From Ignavibacteriales bacterium (lineage in GTDB: Bacteria > Bacteroidota > Ignavibacteria > Ignavibacteriales > Melioribacteraceae): a stretch of DNA of 64,000 nucleotides. Numbering within the stretch: the first letter of the stretch is position 1; every line of letters starts with the position of its first letter. The stretch covers positions 124,001 through 188,000 of the forward strand of contig JAGUYK010000014.1 of assembly GCA_020061355.1 (NCBI GenBank). Reading direction: 5' to 3'. Positions 44,513-53,895 of this stretch are shown here, piece by piece. Both the position numbers and the translations under genes were made by a program. The notes under the pieces were generated by a model that was not told the origin of the DNA, did not search any database, and worked only from the letters and a program-made list of their open reading frames with translations.

Positions 44513-45496
44513 TCAAATAATCCTTTTTAGTCTTTTTATTTCTTCACTCATTTCATTAATTATATTCAATCTTTTTTCTGCAGTATCGTTTAACGAGTTA
44601 ATAAGTTTTAGCCGTTCAGAGCAAACATCCGCCATTTTCAAGAATGAATCGTATAGTACCTCGTGAAGATACTTTTCCAACTGCTTTTGCGCTTCATTAT
44701 TTTCCTTAACATCTTTTAGCTCAAAATTGATTTTACTTTTTGATAAAACAACATCATGTACATTTGTGGCACCAGAGTGAACACCGGAATTATCATGCCC
44801 AATATTTTTTGTAAGGGATTCATCAAACATCAAGGTAAATTTTTCATACAAAACACAAGAGGCATACCATTTTATTCCCCATGAATCAACTATACCTTTT
44901 ACTTCATCTTCTAACATTATTGTATAAGGATAAGAATTATTATGATTTAACTTATTACAAAGATTTTTTTCTTTAAGAGAATCAATTAACTTCTGTCCGT
45001 TTTCTTCAAAGAATTCCCAGCATCTTTTCCATGTGGCCCATCCCCAAACTGCTGGAAAAAATAAACAGAATAAATCCGGTAATTTTACATTATGCGGGAA
45101 AGTATAACCACTAATTGCAGATATTATTTCTTCATCTCTGTATTTTTCCAATGCAGTATTTACATTAAAAAGAAAATATGGAGAAGTAATAATATCATCT
45201 TCTAGAACTATTATTTCTTCGTAATAATCAAGAACTTGATTAACTCCTTGTACTACTGACTTTGCCAAACCAATATTTTCACTTCGTTTTATAAGATTAA
45301 TTTTCTTAAAAGTTTTTAGCGATTCTATAAGACCGCGTACACTTGATATTTTTTCTATGTCACTTTCTTCTTTAGGTCCATCAGAAAAAATAAAAATTTC
45401 AGATTTATCTGCCAATTCGTTTTTACATAAAGCATCCAGTGTGCGTTTTGTATGATCCGGCCGATTGTAAACAAATAATGCAATTGGAGCTGGCAT
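44513..45496 (-). CDS. Glycosyltransferase with C-terminal coiled coil
   Basis: A GT-A-like transferase of 327 residues. PIALFVYNRPDHTKRTLDAL, IFIFSDGP, VLEDDIITSPYFL and WGWATWKRCWEFF belong to a group related to GNT-I-type transferases found in bacterial glycan clusters. The last 36 residues repeat the tag of the neighbouring FkbM protein: CSERLKLINSL, KRLNIINEM, EIKRLKR. I start at ATG 45,496; an in-frame ATG at 45,574 would overlap the upstream gene and adds residues that look like no family N-terminus. Confidence 0.78.
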   Translation of the reverse strand: MPAPIALFVYNRPDHTKRTLDALCKNELADKSEIFIFSDGPKEESDIEKISSVRGLIESLKTFKKINLIKRSENIGLAKSVVQGVNQVLDYYEEIIVLEDDIITSPYFLFNVNTALEKYRDEEIISAISGYTFPHNVKLPDLFCLFFPAVWGWATWKRCWEFFEENGQKLIDSLKEKNLCNKLNHNNSYPYTIMLEDEVKGIVDSWGIKWYASCVLYEKFTLMFDESLTKNIGHDNSGVHSGATNVHDVVLSKSKINFELKDVKENNEAQKQLEKYLHEVLYDSFLKMADVCSERLKLINSLNDTAEKRLNIINEMSEEIKRLKRII

Positions 45497-45521
45497 ATTA
45501 TATATCTCAGAACAATTGAGT

Positions 45522-46175
45522 TTATAAATTCTTTCTAAAGAATAGCGAATTAAATGTTTTCGCAAATAACACATAATTATTGGATTTCATAAATGAATAT
45601 AATTCCGAATTCTGGAATTGTTCAAAATTAAAATCTAGCATCTCAGTTAAAACTATTTCCGGTGAATATTTTTGCCAATTATTTGATTTTAGTACGTTTA
45701 GATCTAATCCTTCCGTATCAATTGAAAAGAAATCTATTACCTGATGTTTTGGTAAATGTCTATCTAAAATTTCAGACAGTTTTTGCGTTTTAATTCTTTT
45801 TCGAAACTGAATAAAATAACCGTCAAGAGCTGAACGTGCCTTAGCCAGTTCACTGGAAAATGTATTTAATGCACCTTCGTTAAAAGAAAAATATTCTAAT
45901 TCATCTATTATATCGGAAACCGCGGCTTCAATGTTAATATCACGCGGTCTTGTTTCATCAAATAATTGCATACATCCTGGCATAGGATCAATATTTATAC
46001 CCCTCCAACCTTTTTTGTATAACAGATAGGTATTCGAAAATCGGAAAGGATGATACGCACCCACATCAATATAAAAACCATTGCCTTTCCTTTCAAAGAT
46101 TCTTGCAAGAATCAAATCTTCTCCTTCTTGCGAATAACTTGTTATACCAAATTGTTTTTCGAGCTCTGATTCCAT
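45522..46175 (-). CDS. FkbM family methyltransferase
   Basis: A 217-residue protein with SYSQEGEDLILARIF, YIDVGAYHPFRFSNTYLL (SAM loop), INIDPMP and IDFFSIDTEGLDLNVL. This is the Methyltransf_21 branch of the FkbM group. It is compact and lacks the coiled coil of its neighbour. The gap to the next gene is 25 bases. Confidence 0.82.
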   Translation of the reverse strand: MESELEKQFGITSYSQEGEDLILARIFERKGNGFYIDVGAYHPFRFSNTYLLYKKGWRGINIDPMPGCMQLFDETRPRDINIEAAVSDIIDELEYFSFNEGALNTFSSELAKARSALDGYFIQFRKRIKTQKLSEILDRHLPKHQVIDFFSIDTEGLDLNVLKSNNWQKYSPEIVLTEMLDFNFEQFQNSELYSFMKSNNYVLFAKTFNSLFFRKNL

Positions 46176-46200
46176 TCAATTCCTAAAACAAAAATTGATT

Positions 46201-46917
46201 TTAGTCGCAAATTTTTTCTAGGCAACCCACAGGGTTCGTCGGTTGTAAATTGTTTTTTGTAATAAAGTTAAAATTCCTATTCATGAAAAAAGATGTTGTC
46301 CAATTGTATTGGTTGACAGGGCCAAATCCATGAAAATCGATCTGAATATAATTTTGTTCTCTTAAGTGCTTTGCGGTGTTTTTATACCAATCCGAGTTAT
46401 CAAGTATAATGAATCCACCTTCATTGAGAAAATTCGGAGCCACCTTTGCGCATTCGCTTCTATATTTTCCGTCAATAATTATAATATCAAATTTTTTACC
46501 AAATCTCGAAATACAATTAATATATTCTGCATCTTTTGCAAAACATATTTCTTGATTGTCAAGTTTGAAATTAAAGCTATTTTCATACCAAGTTTTATCA
46601 TCTTCAACACTAATAACAAACTTTGCTCTTTTGGCAAAGAATAAAGAGGAGTTACCGCTTCCCCATTCAAAAATTGATTTGCCGCTAAGATCAAACTGTC
46701 TTATATATTCGATTGCCGGATATGTATACCAAGGTAACGGATTACCATCTTTATCTACAGGAACTTGCTTTTCAATACTAAGATAATGTCCTAAATCATT
46801 CTCCAAAATTCGGATGCTGCTACTTACTTCATACATGTTGGCTATTGCGGATATTTTTCTTTTACCAATTATATTTAATAAAATAAATTTTATGAGTTTG
46901 TTAAAAATATTTTTCAT
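46201..46917 (-). CDS. SAM-dependent methyltransferase-like protein
   Basis: A 238-residue protein with an N-terminal basic/hydrophobic helix, then WYTYPAIEYI, FEWGSGNSSLFFAKRA as the SAM loop, ISVEDDKTWYE, FDIIIIDGKYR and GGFIILDNSDWY. The pattern fits a Rossmann methyltransferase of glycan clusters, though the reaction is unproven. ATG at 46,917 is chosen, 13 bases after the wzt stop; the ORF continues upstream into wzt in another frame. Confidence 0.72.
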   Translation of the reverse strand: MKNIFNKLIKFILLNIIGKRKISAIANMYEVSSSIRILENDLGHYLSIEKQVPVDKDGNPLPWYTYPAIEYIRQFDLSGKSIFEWGSGNSSLFFAKRAKFVISVEDDKTWYENSFNFKLDNQEICFAKDAEYINCISRFGKKFDIIIIDGKYRSECAKVAPNFLNEGGFIILDNSDWYKNTAKHLREQNYIQIDFHGFGPVNQYNWTTSFFMNRNFNFITKNNLQPTNPVGCLEKICD

Positions 46918-46930
46918 AAAATCAAACTTT

Positions 46931-48292
46931 TTATAGAGCCTGCAATAAATAGCTCCCGTCCAAATCCACATAGCCATGGAACGGAAATGCAAGGTTTTTG
47001 TTATGGGCCGTAACAGAAAATTTAATTGGTTTTACAATTCCTAATATGCTTCCCATATTAGAGCTACGTTTCGAATAATCAGTTTTTTTTATTAAAGGAA
47101 CATCTTGCGGATTAACATGACCAAAACCAATTGACAAAGTATATTCACCTTCTGATATTGAAAGGCGGAAAGATTGAACAAATCTTAAAACTGTTCCTGC
47201 TCTATAAGTTGACCATAAGGTTTCATTTACGTCATATTGTAGGGTATCCTTTGCATGAATAATTATGTTTTTGGAATTAATTAAGGTTGCCATTCCGTAT
47301 GGAAAGCCAATATCCTGAAAAAGTTTAATCTCATAAAATAAATATGCAGTTTCTCCTATATTGAAATTATTACATGCAATATTATCTTTATTACATAATG
47401 CTATGCCGGTGCATAATGCAACTGATGAATCATGTGTGAGGTTCGGTATAGTAAAATTCTCAATCGCTGGCCAAATAATATCTTTTGATAGTGATGGTTC
47501 ATTGTTAGTTGGTTTAGTATAATTTTTATAAATACTGATATTTTTCTTATTGTCGGTACTTTTCTCTATTCTATAATAATTATATACAACTTCATTTGGT
47601 GAAGCAGATATAATACATGTCCCTTCTTTTAAAAGCATTGCAGTATTGCTATATTTTTCAATCATCTGCATATCATGCGAAACCAAAATCAAAGCAGTAC
47701 CTTTTGAAAGTAGTTCTTCAATCCTTGCATGGCATTTCTGCTGGAAAAAAATATCGCCAACACTTAAAACTTCATCAACTAAAAGTATATCCGGTTTTAG
47801 ATTAGTTTGAACAGCAAACGCAAGACGAACAAACATTCCGCTTGAGTATGTTTTAACAGGCTGATTTATAAAATCGCCGATATCTGCAAAAGAGATTATC
47901 TCTTCAACTTTTTGTTCAATTTCACTTCTCTTAAAACCCAAAATAGTACCGTAAAAGTAGATATTTTGCAAACCGGTAAATTCCGGATTAAAACCAGCGC
48001 CCAATTCCAGCAGTGCAGAAACCGTACCATTGACAATCACAGTTCCAGAGCTTGGCTCAATTATATGTGCAACAAGTTTCAACAATGTGGATTTGCCCAT
48101 GCCGTTTCTACCAATTATGCCAAGACACTCCCCACGTTTAAGCTCAAAACTTATGTTTTGAAGAGCGTAGAATTCTTTGTGGTATTTTTTCCGAAAAGGA
48201 CTTAATGCTTCTTTTAGTCTGTCCCTGGGAGAATCGTAGAGTTTGTAGTATTTAGAAACATTTTCCAGTCTAACAACAACATCCCCGCTCAT
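46931..48292 (-). CDS. wzt: O-antigen/polysaccharide ABC transporter ATPase (Wzt type)
   Basis: ATPase subunit that powers export of an undecaprenyl-linked glycan. Walker A GRNGMGKST (about 60-70), signature YSSGMFVRLA, Walker B ILLVDEVLSVGD and the switch SHDM are complete. Residues about 270-453 are an extra C-terminal domain with a beta-sandwich look; in Wzt homologues this domain recognises the glycan or its terminal modification. The gene overlaps wzm by one base (TAATG), so the two are coupled. Confidence 0.92.
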   Translation of the reverse strand: MSGDVVVRLENVSKYYKLYDSPRDRLKEALSPFRKKYHKEFYALQNISFELKRGECLGIIGRNGMGKSTLLKLVAHIIEPSSGTVIVNGTVSALLELGAGFNPEFTGLQNIYFYGTILGFKRSEIEQKVEEIISFADIGDFINQPVKTYSSGMFVRLAFAVQTNLKPDILLVDEVLSVGDIFFQQKCHARIEELLSKGTALILVSHDMQMIEKYSNTAMLLKEGTCIISASPNEVVYNYYRIEKSTDNKKNISIYKNYTKPTNNEPSLSKDIIWPAIENFTIPNLTHDSSVALCTGIALCNKDNIACNNFNIGETAYLFYEIKLFQDIGFPYGMATLINSKNIIIHAKDTLQYDVNETLWSTYRAGTVLRFVQSFRLSISEGEYTLSIGFGHVNPQDVPLIKKTDYSKRSSNMGSILGIVKPIKFSVTAHNKNLAFPFHGYVDLDGSYLLQAL

Positions 48293-49146
48293 TAAATAAC
48301 CTCCGCAAAGTGTGGACGAAGTCGTCTAAAAACAATAGCTCCAGCAATTAAAACAATAAGAACAAATAACCAGAAATAAATAAACTCACCGGGTTTATAC
48401 CAGAACGGAATATTGAAAAGTAAAGAATCCCGGTAACCTGTTACTATATAATAAACCGGATTCAGTTTTACTATCCATTGATATTTTACCGGTACCATTT
48501 CGATATTCCAGAAAATGGGAGTAAGCCAGAATCCGAATTGAATAAGAAGAGCTACGACATTATTGATGTCCTTAATAAACAGACTGGCAGATGAAGTAAA
48601 CCATCCAATACCTAACAATAATAATGATGCTGCAAGTGAATAATAAAGTATCTGAAACGCCATTAGTGTTGGAAAAACACCAGTAAAGATCCCTATTATT
48701 ACCGCTATAAAGACAAATACAAAATGTGATAACAAAGCACTAAGAATTTTAACAATCGGTAAAATGCCAAGACTGAAATCAACTTTTTTAATTAGGAAAG
48801 AAAATTGTTGTATAACCGACGATGTTGAAGAAAACACTTCAGCAAAAAAAAGCCACGGCACCATTCCAAATATTAGCCAAAGTGTTTGAGATTTGCTCTC
48901 CACACTTTGCATTTTAAATCCATAAGTAAGAACTGTCCATATCAGCATAATAAAGAGGAACGGCTGAATATATGTCCAGAATATTCCGAGGTAGCTTCCT
49001 ATGTATTGAGCCTGGAAATCTCTCTTAGCAAGTTCATAAATTGCAAAGCGCTTTCTAAAAATTTCATTTGCAAAAGCTTTGGTAAGATGTAAATATTTTT
49101 TTAACCGAGTCAATGTGATTTCAATTAAGTTATTTTTCAAGTTCAT
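48292..49146 (-). CDS. wzm: Polysaccharide ABC transporter permease (Wzm type)
   Basis: Inner-membrane permease of 284 residues with about six helices. AKRDFQAQYIGSYLGIFWTYIQPF is the standard opening of the ABC2 polysaccharide exporters (TagG/Wzm). LTPIFWNIEMVPVKYQWIVKLNP is also characteristic. Together with Wzt it indicates ABC-dependent rather than Wzy-dependent export. Its start lies 17 bases inside the end of the upstream GT4 gene. Confidence 0.92.
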   Translation of the reverse strand: MNLKNNLIEITLTRLKKYLHLTKAFANEIFRKRFAIYELAKRDFQAQYIGSYLGIFWTYIQPFLFIMLIWTVLTYGFKMQSVESKSQTLWLIFGMVPWLFFAEVFSSTSSVIQQFSFLIKKVDFSLGILPIVKILSALLSHFVFVFIAVIIGIFTGVFPTLMAFQILYYSLAASLLLLGIGWFTSSASLFIKDINNVVALLIQFGFWLTPIFWNIEMVPVKYQWIVKLNPVYYIVTGYRDSLLFNIPFWYKPGEFIYFWLFVLIVLIAGAIVFRRLRPHFAEVI

Positions 49147-50182
49147 TAATTACAGTTAAAAATCTCTCAGCGCTATTTTGCCAATTATATCTCTCACAAA
49201 ATTTTTCAACTTTTTTCATGCTGTTCTTAAATTCCCTCGAGATCATTGATTCAATCTTTTGAGCAATTTCATCAATATTCAACGGATCAGTATATTCTGC
49301 AAATTCACCACAAACTTCAGGTAAACTCCCTCTATTAGATACAAGTGTGGGACAACCTAATGCGATTGCCTCAACCGGGGGAAAACCAAAACCCTCATAT
49401 AACGAAAGATAAACAAAAAGACAAGTATTTTGATATAAGTTTACTAAAGTTTCATCGTCTACGTAACCTAAAAAAATAATATTATTTTCATCATTTTTTT
49501 CCAATTCGGGAGTTTTAAAAACAAGAAGATTTTTTTCACCAGCTATTAAAAGTTTAAGACCAGGATTATTTAACTTTTTGAAAGCCCGGATAAGACTTAT
49601 CAAATTTTTTCGCGGTTCAAGAGTAGAGACTGTGAATATATAATCCCCGTACTTATTTTCTAATTTTCTTTCCGAATGGTTCAAAATTCCCTGAGGAACG
49701 CCAGAATATACCACTTCAATTTTTTCTTTTGGAATACCAAGATATTTAATGATCTCTTTTTTAGAGAATTCGCTAACTGTAATAATTTTTTTTGCTGCCT
49801 TAGCTGACTTTTTAACAATATAATTAAAAAACAAAGCTGCCTTTTTTGAATACCAGTCGGGATTATGTATAAATGCAACATCGTGAATTACCAAGATCTG
49901 ATTTCGATATATTAATGGACATGTGTTTGTCAAGTTAACAAGAAGTGGGTTACCGGCTCTCTTTAAATAAAGAGGTAACTCAAACTGTTCCCATAAATAA
50001 CCCCTTAAATTACCTACATCCGTTGGATTTAGTTTTTTTTTATTACAGTTATTAGAATTATTTTTAGATGAAAGGAAGATTGTTTCGGGACGATTTTTTT
50101 TCAAGGCTAATGATAGTTCCGTTGCATATCTTTCCAGACCGGTTATTCGTTTTGTTAAAAAAAGTGAATTTACATAAAACAT
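49130..50182 (-). CDS. Family 4 glycosyltransferase
   Basis: A GT-B transferase of 350 residues, first gene of the minus-strand cluster. FLTKRITGLERYATEL at the N-terminus, VSEFSKKEII, STLEPRKNLISLIRAF and SLYEGFGFPPVEAIALG (EX7E) are typical of the WbnK/MtfB-like GT4 group. I start at ATG 50,182 with GAGGA 8 bases upstream; an in-frame GTG lies at 50,200. Its start is only about 30 bases from the divergent gene, so promoters must overlap coding sequence. Confidence 0.87.
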   Translation of the reverse strand: MFYVNSLFLTKRITGLERYATELSLALKKNRPETIFLSSKNNSNNCNKKKLNPTDVGNLRGYLWEQFELPLYLKRAGNPLLVNLTNTCPLIYRNQILVIHDVAFIHNPDWYSKKAALFFNYIVKKSAKAAKKIITVSEFSKKEIIKYLGIPKEKIEVVYSGVPQGILNHSERKLENKYGDYIFTVSTLEPRKNLISLIRAFKKLNNPGLKLLIAGEKNLLVFKTPELEKNDENNIIFLGYVDDETLVNLYQNTCLFVYLSLYEGFGFPPVEAIALGCPTLVSNRGSLPEVCGEFAEYTDPLNIDEIAQKIESMISREFKNSMKKVEKFCERYNWQNSAERFLTVINELEK

Positions 50183-50212
50183 TAAAAATGTCCTCAACAC
50201 TTAAGTAAATTG

Positions 50213-52102
50213 ATGAACCAACGAAAATCTCAGAAGCAAAATAATAAGAAAGTTAGGACTGAAGAAAGTCTTTCAACAGAGACAAAACGGGAGTTTTCAA
50301 ATCTTCATTTTGGTCTTTTAATTGTTATGATCTTATTCATAGGATTTATTGTTTATTCAAATACACTTAAAGTGCCGTTTTATTTTGATGATTACGACTC
50401 AATTGTCGATAATCCGTTAATAAAAAACATTGATAATTATTTAAAAATACCTGCATTAGCAAATTTTAATGACCGTTTTATTTCCTATTTGACAATTGCT
50501 TTAAACTACCACTTTCATCAGTTCGAAGTATTTGGATATCATATGGTCAACATAGTTATCCACCTCATTAATACTCTGCTTGTAATACTACTCTCAATTT
50601 TCACACTTTCAACACCGGTAATGAAAGATAAATTCGATATAAATAATAGACGTATTTTTTCATTATTAGTCGGTCTTATATTTGTTGTTCACCCGATTCA
50701 GATACAGGCAGTAACATATATTATCCAGAGAATGTCTTCGCTTTCATCTCTTTTCTATCTTCTTGCACTTTTACTTTATGTAAAAGGAAGGGTGGTTACT
50801 TTAGACACTGAAAATAGATCAATTAAAAAAATCTTTGTTGCATCGTTCTTTTTTATTACATCTCTAATTGGGCTGATTCTCGGTATTTGGAGTAAGCAGA
50901 CTGTAGCCAGCTTTCCATTAGTTGTAGTTATTTATGAAATTATTTTTTTAAGGGAAAAGAATAAAAAATTAAATCTAAAAATAATTTTATCAGTTTTATT
51001 TTTTTATGCTCTCCTGGGAGCGTATTACGTAATCAATTACGGACTTCCAATTGAAGCTGATGGAATATCCCGCTCTGACTACCTGTTCACCCAATTAGAA
51101 GTAATGGTCATTTACATAAGATATTTATTTCTTCCGTTCGGACAAAATATTGATCATGATCACCAAATCGTAAATTCTCTATTTAATTTTTCAACTCTTG
51201 CAAGTTTCTTCTTTCTAATCGCATTACTCGGAATAGCAATTAAGTTAATAAAAAGAGTACCCGTAGTTTCATTTTCAATTTTCTGGTTTTTTCTCAGTCT
51301 TAGCATTGAATCAAGCATAATTCCGATTAGGGATGTAATGGTTGAACACAGATTATATCTTCCAACCTTTGGCTTTGCTTTGTCAATAGTATATATTTTA
51401 TTTAATTATATACAGAATAGTAAATACAGATATTTACTATTTTCTTTGATAGCGTTGATACTTGCAATTTCAACCTACATTCGAAATGACCTATGGAATG
51501 ACCCGATAGAGATGTGGAGTGATTCAATAAAAAAATCTCCTGAAAAGATTCGTCCCTACTTTGCCCGGGGAAGTGTTTATCTTCATAATGGTCAATTTGA
51601 TAATTGCATCTTCGATATGCAGAAAGTAATTGCATTAGACAAATATTATTTCAAGGCCTATGACAATATCGGATTTGCCTACCAAGAGAAAAAGGAATTT
51701 GAAAAAGCGTTAAATTTTCATAACAATGCGCTTAAGATTAATCCAAATTTTGCATCTGCTTACAACAACCGGGGAGTATGCTATCTCTATATGGGGAGCT
51801 GGGATTTAGCTGCCCAGGATTTCCAGAAAGCAATAAGCCTAAATCAATACTATACTGATGCTTTCTTTAATTTAGGTTATGTCTATTTTTATAAAAAAGA
51901 GTACCAGAATTCTGTTGATAACTTAAATAATGCTTTAAAACTCAACCCCTCATACAACGAAATTTATTCTCTATTAGCTGCAAATTATATTTATCTACAA
52001 AAATTTGATCTTGCAATAAGTATTATCACTTTCATGAAACAGAATGGAATGAATATTCCAAATTCTCTATCAGAACTAATGAAAAAAAATGATATTGATT
52101 AA
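50213..52102 (+). CDS. TMTC-like membrane protein with C-terminal TPR repeats
   Basis: A 629-residue protein. A basic N-terminus, then about ten membrane segments to residue 420, and at least four TPR units (about 430-610; FARGSVYLHNGQFD, AYDNIGFAYQEKKEFEKAL, AYNNRGVCYLYMGSWDLA). FYFDDYDSIVDN after the first helix, HPIQIQAVTYIIQRMSSLS and EHRLYLPTFGFAL match the TMTC family of GT-C type O-glycosyltransferases. It may glycosylate exported proteins or glycans. ATG at 50,213 is preferred to the TTG just before it. Confidence 0.78.
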   Translation: MNQRKSQKQNNKKVRTEESLSTETKREFSNLHFGLLIVMILFIGFIVYSNTLKVPFYFDDYDSIVDNPLIKNIDNYLKIPALANFNDRFISYLTIALNYHFHQFEVFGYHMVNIVIHLINTLLVILLSIFTLSTPVMKDKFDINNRRIFSLLVGLIFVVHPIQIQAVTYIIQRMSSLSSLFYLLALLLYVKGRVVTLDTENRSIKKIFVASFFFITSLIGLILGIWSKQTVASFPLVVVIYEIIFLREKNKKLNLKIILSVLFFYALLGAYYVINYGLPIEADGISRSDYLFTQLEVMVIYIRYLFLPFGQNIDHDHQIVNSLFNFSTLASFFFLIALLGIAIKLIKRVPVVSFSIFWFFLSLSIESSIIPIRDVMVEHRLYLPTFGFALSIVYILFNYIQNSKYRYLLFSLIALILAISTYIRNDLWNDPIEMWSDSIKKSPEKIRPYFARGSVYLHNGQFDNCIFDMQKVIALDKYYFKAYDNIGFAYQEKKEFEKALNFHNNALKINPNFASAYNNRGVCYLYMGSWDLAAQDFQKAISLNQYYTDAFFNLGYVYFYKKEYQNSVDNLNNALKLNPSYNEIYSLLAANYIYLQKFDLAISIITFMKQNGMNIPNSLSELMKKNDID

Positions 52103-52194
52103 TCTACCAGAATCAATCAATTGAATCTAAATAAGCTCTATTTTATTGAAAAAAAACAGTTATTTTAATAAGAATAAATTTTGATAAATCATCA

Positions 52195-53304
52195 ATGCAG
52201 ATAGAAGAATTTCAAAAGCAGTTCGGTATAATCGGTAAGTCGAAGGAGATCCGCGACCTTATAGATATTACAATGCAAGTCGCCCAGTCCGATATTTCAA
52301 TTCTCATAACCGGTGAAAGCGGTGTGGGTAAGGAAATCTTTGCACGAGCTGTTCATTTTTACAGCAAGCGGACTGATAAAGAGCTTGTAAGTGTAAATTG
52401 CGGGGCCATTCCCGAAAGCCTTCTTGAGAGCGAATTGTTCGGTCATAAAAAAGGTTCTTTTACAGGTGCCGTTGATGACCGGAAAGGATATTTCGAAATC
52501 GCAGACGGCGGTACTCTATTCCTTGACGAAATTGCCGAGATGGCAGTGACAACACAGGTTAAACTTCTACGCGTTTTAGAGACAAAAGAGTTTATGCGTA
52601 TCGGGAGCGAATCGGTTACTAAAGTTGACGTTAGAATTATTGCTGCAACAAATAAGGATTTACAAAAAGAAGTCGATTCGAAAAAATTTAGAAACGATTT
52701 ATATTTCAGACTCAAGGCAGTAACACTAAATATTCCACCATTGCGTAAAAGGCGCGGTGATATTCTTGAACTTGCAAATACTTTTCTGAACAATTATTCG
52801 CAAAATAATAAAATCCCTCTTCCAAAATTGACAAGCGACGCTTATGAATTGTTAATTAATTATGATTGGCCCGGCAACATAAGAGAACTGAAAAATGTAA
52901 TTGAGTCGGCAGTGGCATTAAGCAAAACAGGTTTAATCGATACCGAATCATTAATTCCACTACTATCACTTGAACTAAGAGAAGATGAATTCAGAAATCT
53001 TCCGGTTCATGTTAACCGTCCGCCGGAAGTACTTGACAGAGAAATGATCTACCGCGCACTTATCGAAATAAAAAAAGATTTAATCGATCTAAAACAGTTA
53101 GCGCTTAGAAACGAACCGGAAATTTCCAGTTATGATTCCACACAAAATAATAAGAATGAAATAATTCCACTTGACGAAGTTGAAAAACAGGCGATTATAA
53201 ATGCTCTGAAACAAACTCACTATAACCGGAGAAGGACAGCCAAACTTCTTAATATCAGTGAAAGAACTTTATATAGAAAAATAAAAGACTATGACCTTGA
53301 ATAG
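52195..53304 (+). CDS. Sigma-54 dependent transcriptional activator
   Basis: A 369-residue AAA+ enhancer-binding protein without an N-terminal sensory domain. Walker A GESGVGKE (about 40-47), GSFTGA (about 87-92, the sigma-54 contact loop, normally GAFTGA), Walker B GTLFLDEIAEM, the DWPGNIRELKN sensor II, and a Fis-type helix-turn-helix at 330-369 (RRRTAKLLNISERTLYRKIK). Only about 20 residues precede the AAA+ domain, so activity may be set by amount or by a partner. It overlaps the lptE gene by 14 bases. Confidence 0.92.
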   Translation: MQIEEFQKQFGIIGKSKEIRDLIDITMQVAQSDISILITGESGVGKEIFARAVHFYSKRTDKELVSVNCGAIPESLLESELFGHKKGSFTGAVDDRKGYFEIADGGTLFLDEIAEMAVTTQVKLLRVLETKEFMRIGSESVTKVDVRIIAATNKDLQKEVDSKKFRNDLYFRLKAVTLNIPPLRKRRGDILELANTFLNNYSQNNKIPLPKLTSDAYELLINYDWPGNIRELKNVIESAVALSKTGLIDTESLIPLLSLELREDEFRNLPVHVNRPPEVLDREMIYRALIEIKKDLIDLKQLALRNEPEISSYDSTQNNKNEIIPLDEVEKQAIINALKQTHYNRRRTAKLLNISERTLYRKIKDYDLE

Positions 53305-53827
53305 AAAAGTACTTCTGTTTGTTTTGATTGTTGCTATTTGCTCGATTAATTTCATTGCATGCAGCTACTCATTTACAGGTGCATCGGTACCTTCGCATCT
53401 TAAAACAGTTTCAGTTCCGCTGTTCAATGATAGAACCGGCTCCGGTGAGTTTGACTTAAGTGAAAAACTTACCAACACCTTAATACAGAGATTTATTGAA
53501 GACAATACATTAACCATAGGTGATAAATTGAAATCCGATTCTATTGTTGAAGGGACTTTAGTTTCACTATCCGATGCACCGGCTGTAGTCTCCGGCGGAG
53601 AGAGAGTTTCTGAGAACATCACTTCAAGAAGAATAACACTTACGGTAAGAGTTGTTTACAGAGACCTGATAAAACGACAAACAATTTTCGAGAGAAATTA
53701 TTCCAACTATGCCGATTACCCGGTTGGCGGGGGCGGGGATATTACTACCGTCCGCCGACAGGCAATAGAAAAAGCGATTGAATATATTGCCGAAGATATA
53801 TTGCTTGGAGTCGTTTCTAACTGGTAA
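53291..53827 (+). CDS. lptE: LptE-like LPS assembly lipoprotein
   Basis: A 178-residue outer-membrane lipoprotein thought to support LptD in placing lipopolysaccharide. A signal ends with lipobox NFIAC (Cys about 24), followed by SYSFTGASVP. KTVSVPLFNDRTGSGEFDLSEKL is the typical LptE opening. It overlaps the sigma-54 activator gene, pointing to joint expression. Length agrees with Bacteroidota-type LptE. Confidence 0.85.
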   Translation: MTLNRKVLLFVLIVAICSINFIACSYSFTGASVPSHLKTVSVPLFNDRTGSGEFDLSEKLTNTLIQRFIEDNTLTIGDKLKSDSIVEGTLVSLSDAPAVVSGGERVSENITSRRITLTVRVVYRDLIKRQTIFERNYSNYADYPVGGGGDITTVRRQAIEKAIEYIAEDILLGVVSNW

Positions 53828-53895
53828 TAAAAAAATTTGTATTAAAACACTTTCGAACAACTTAGTATCTATTGCTCTACTAAACGGAATATAAA

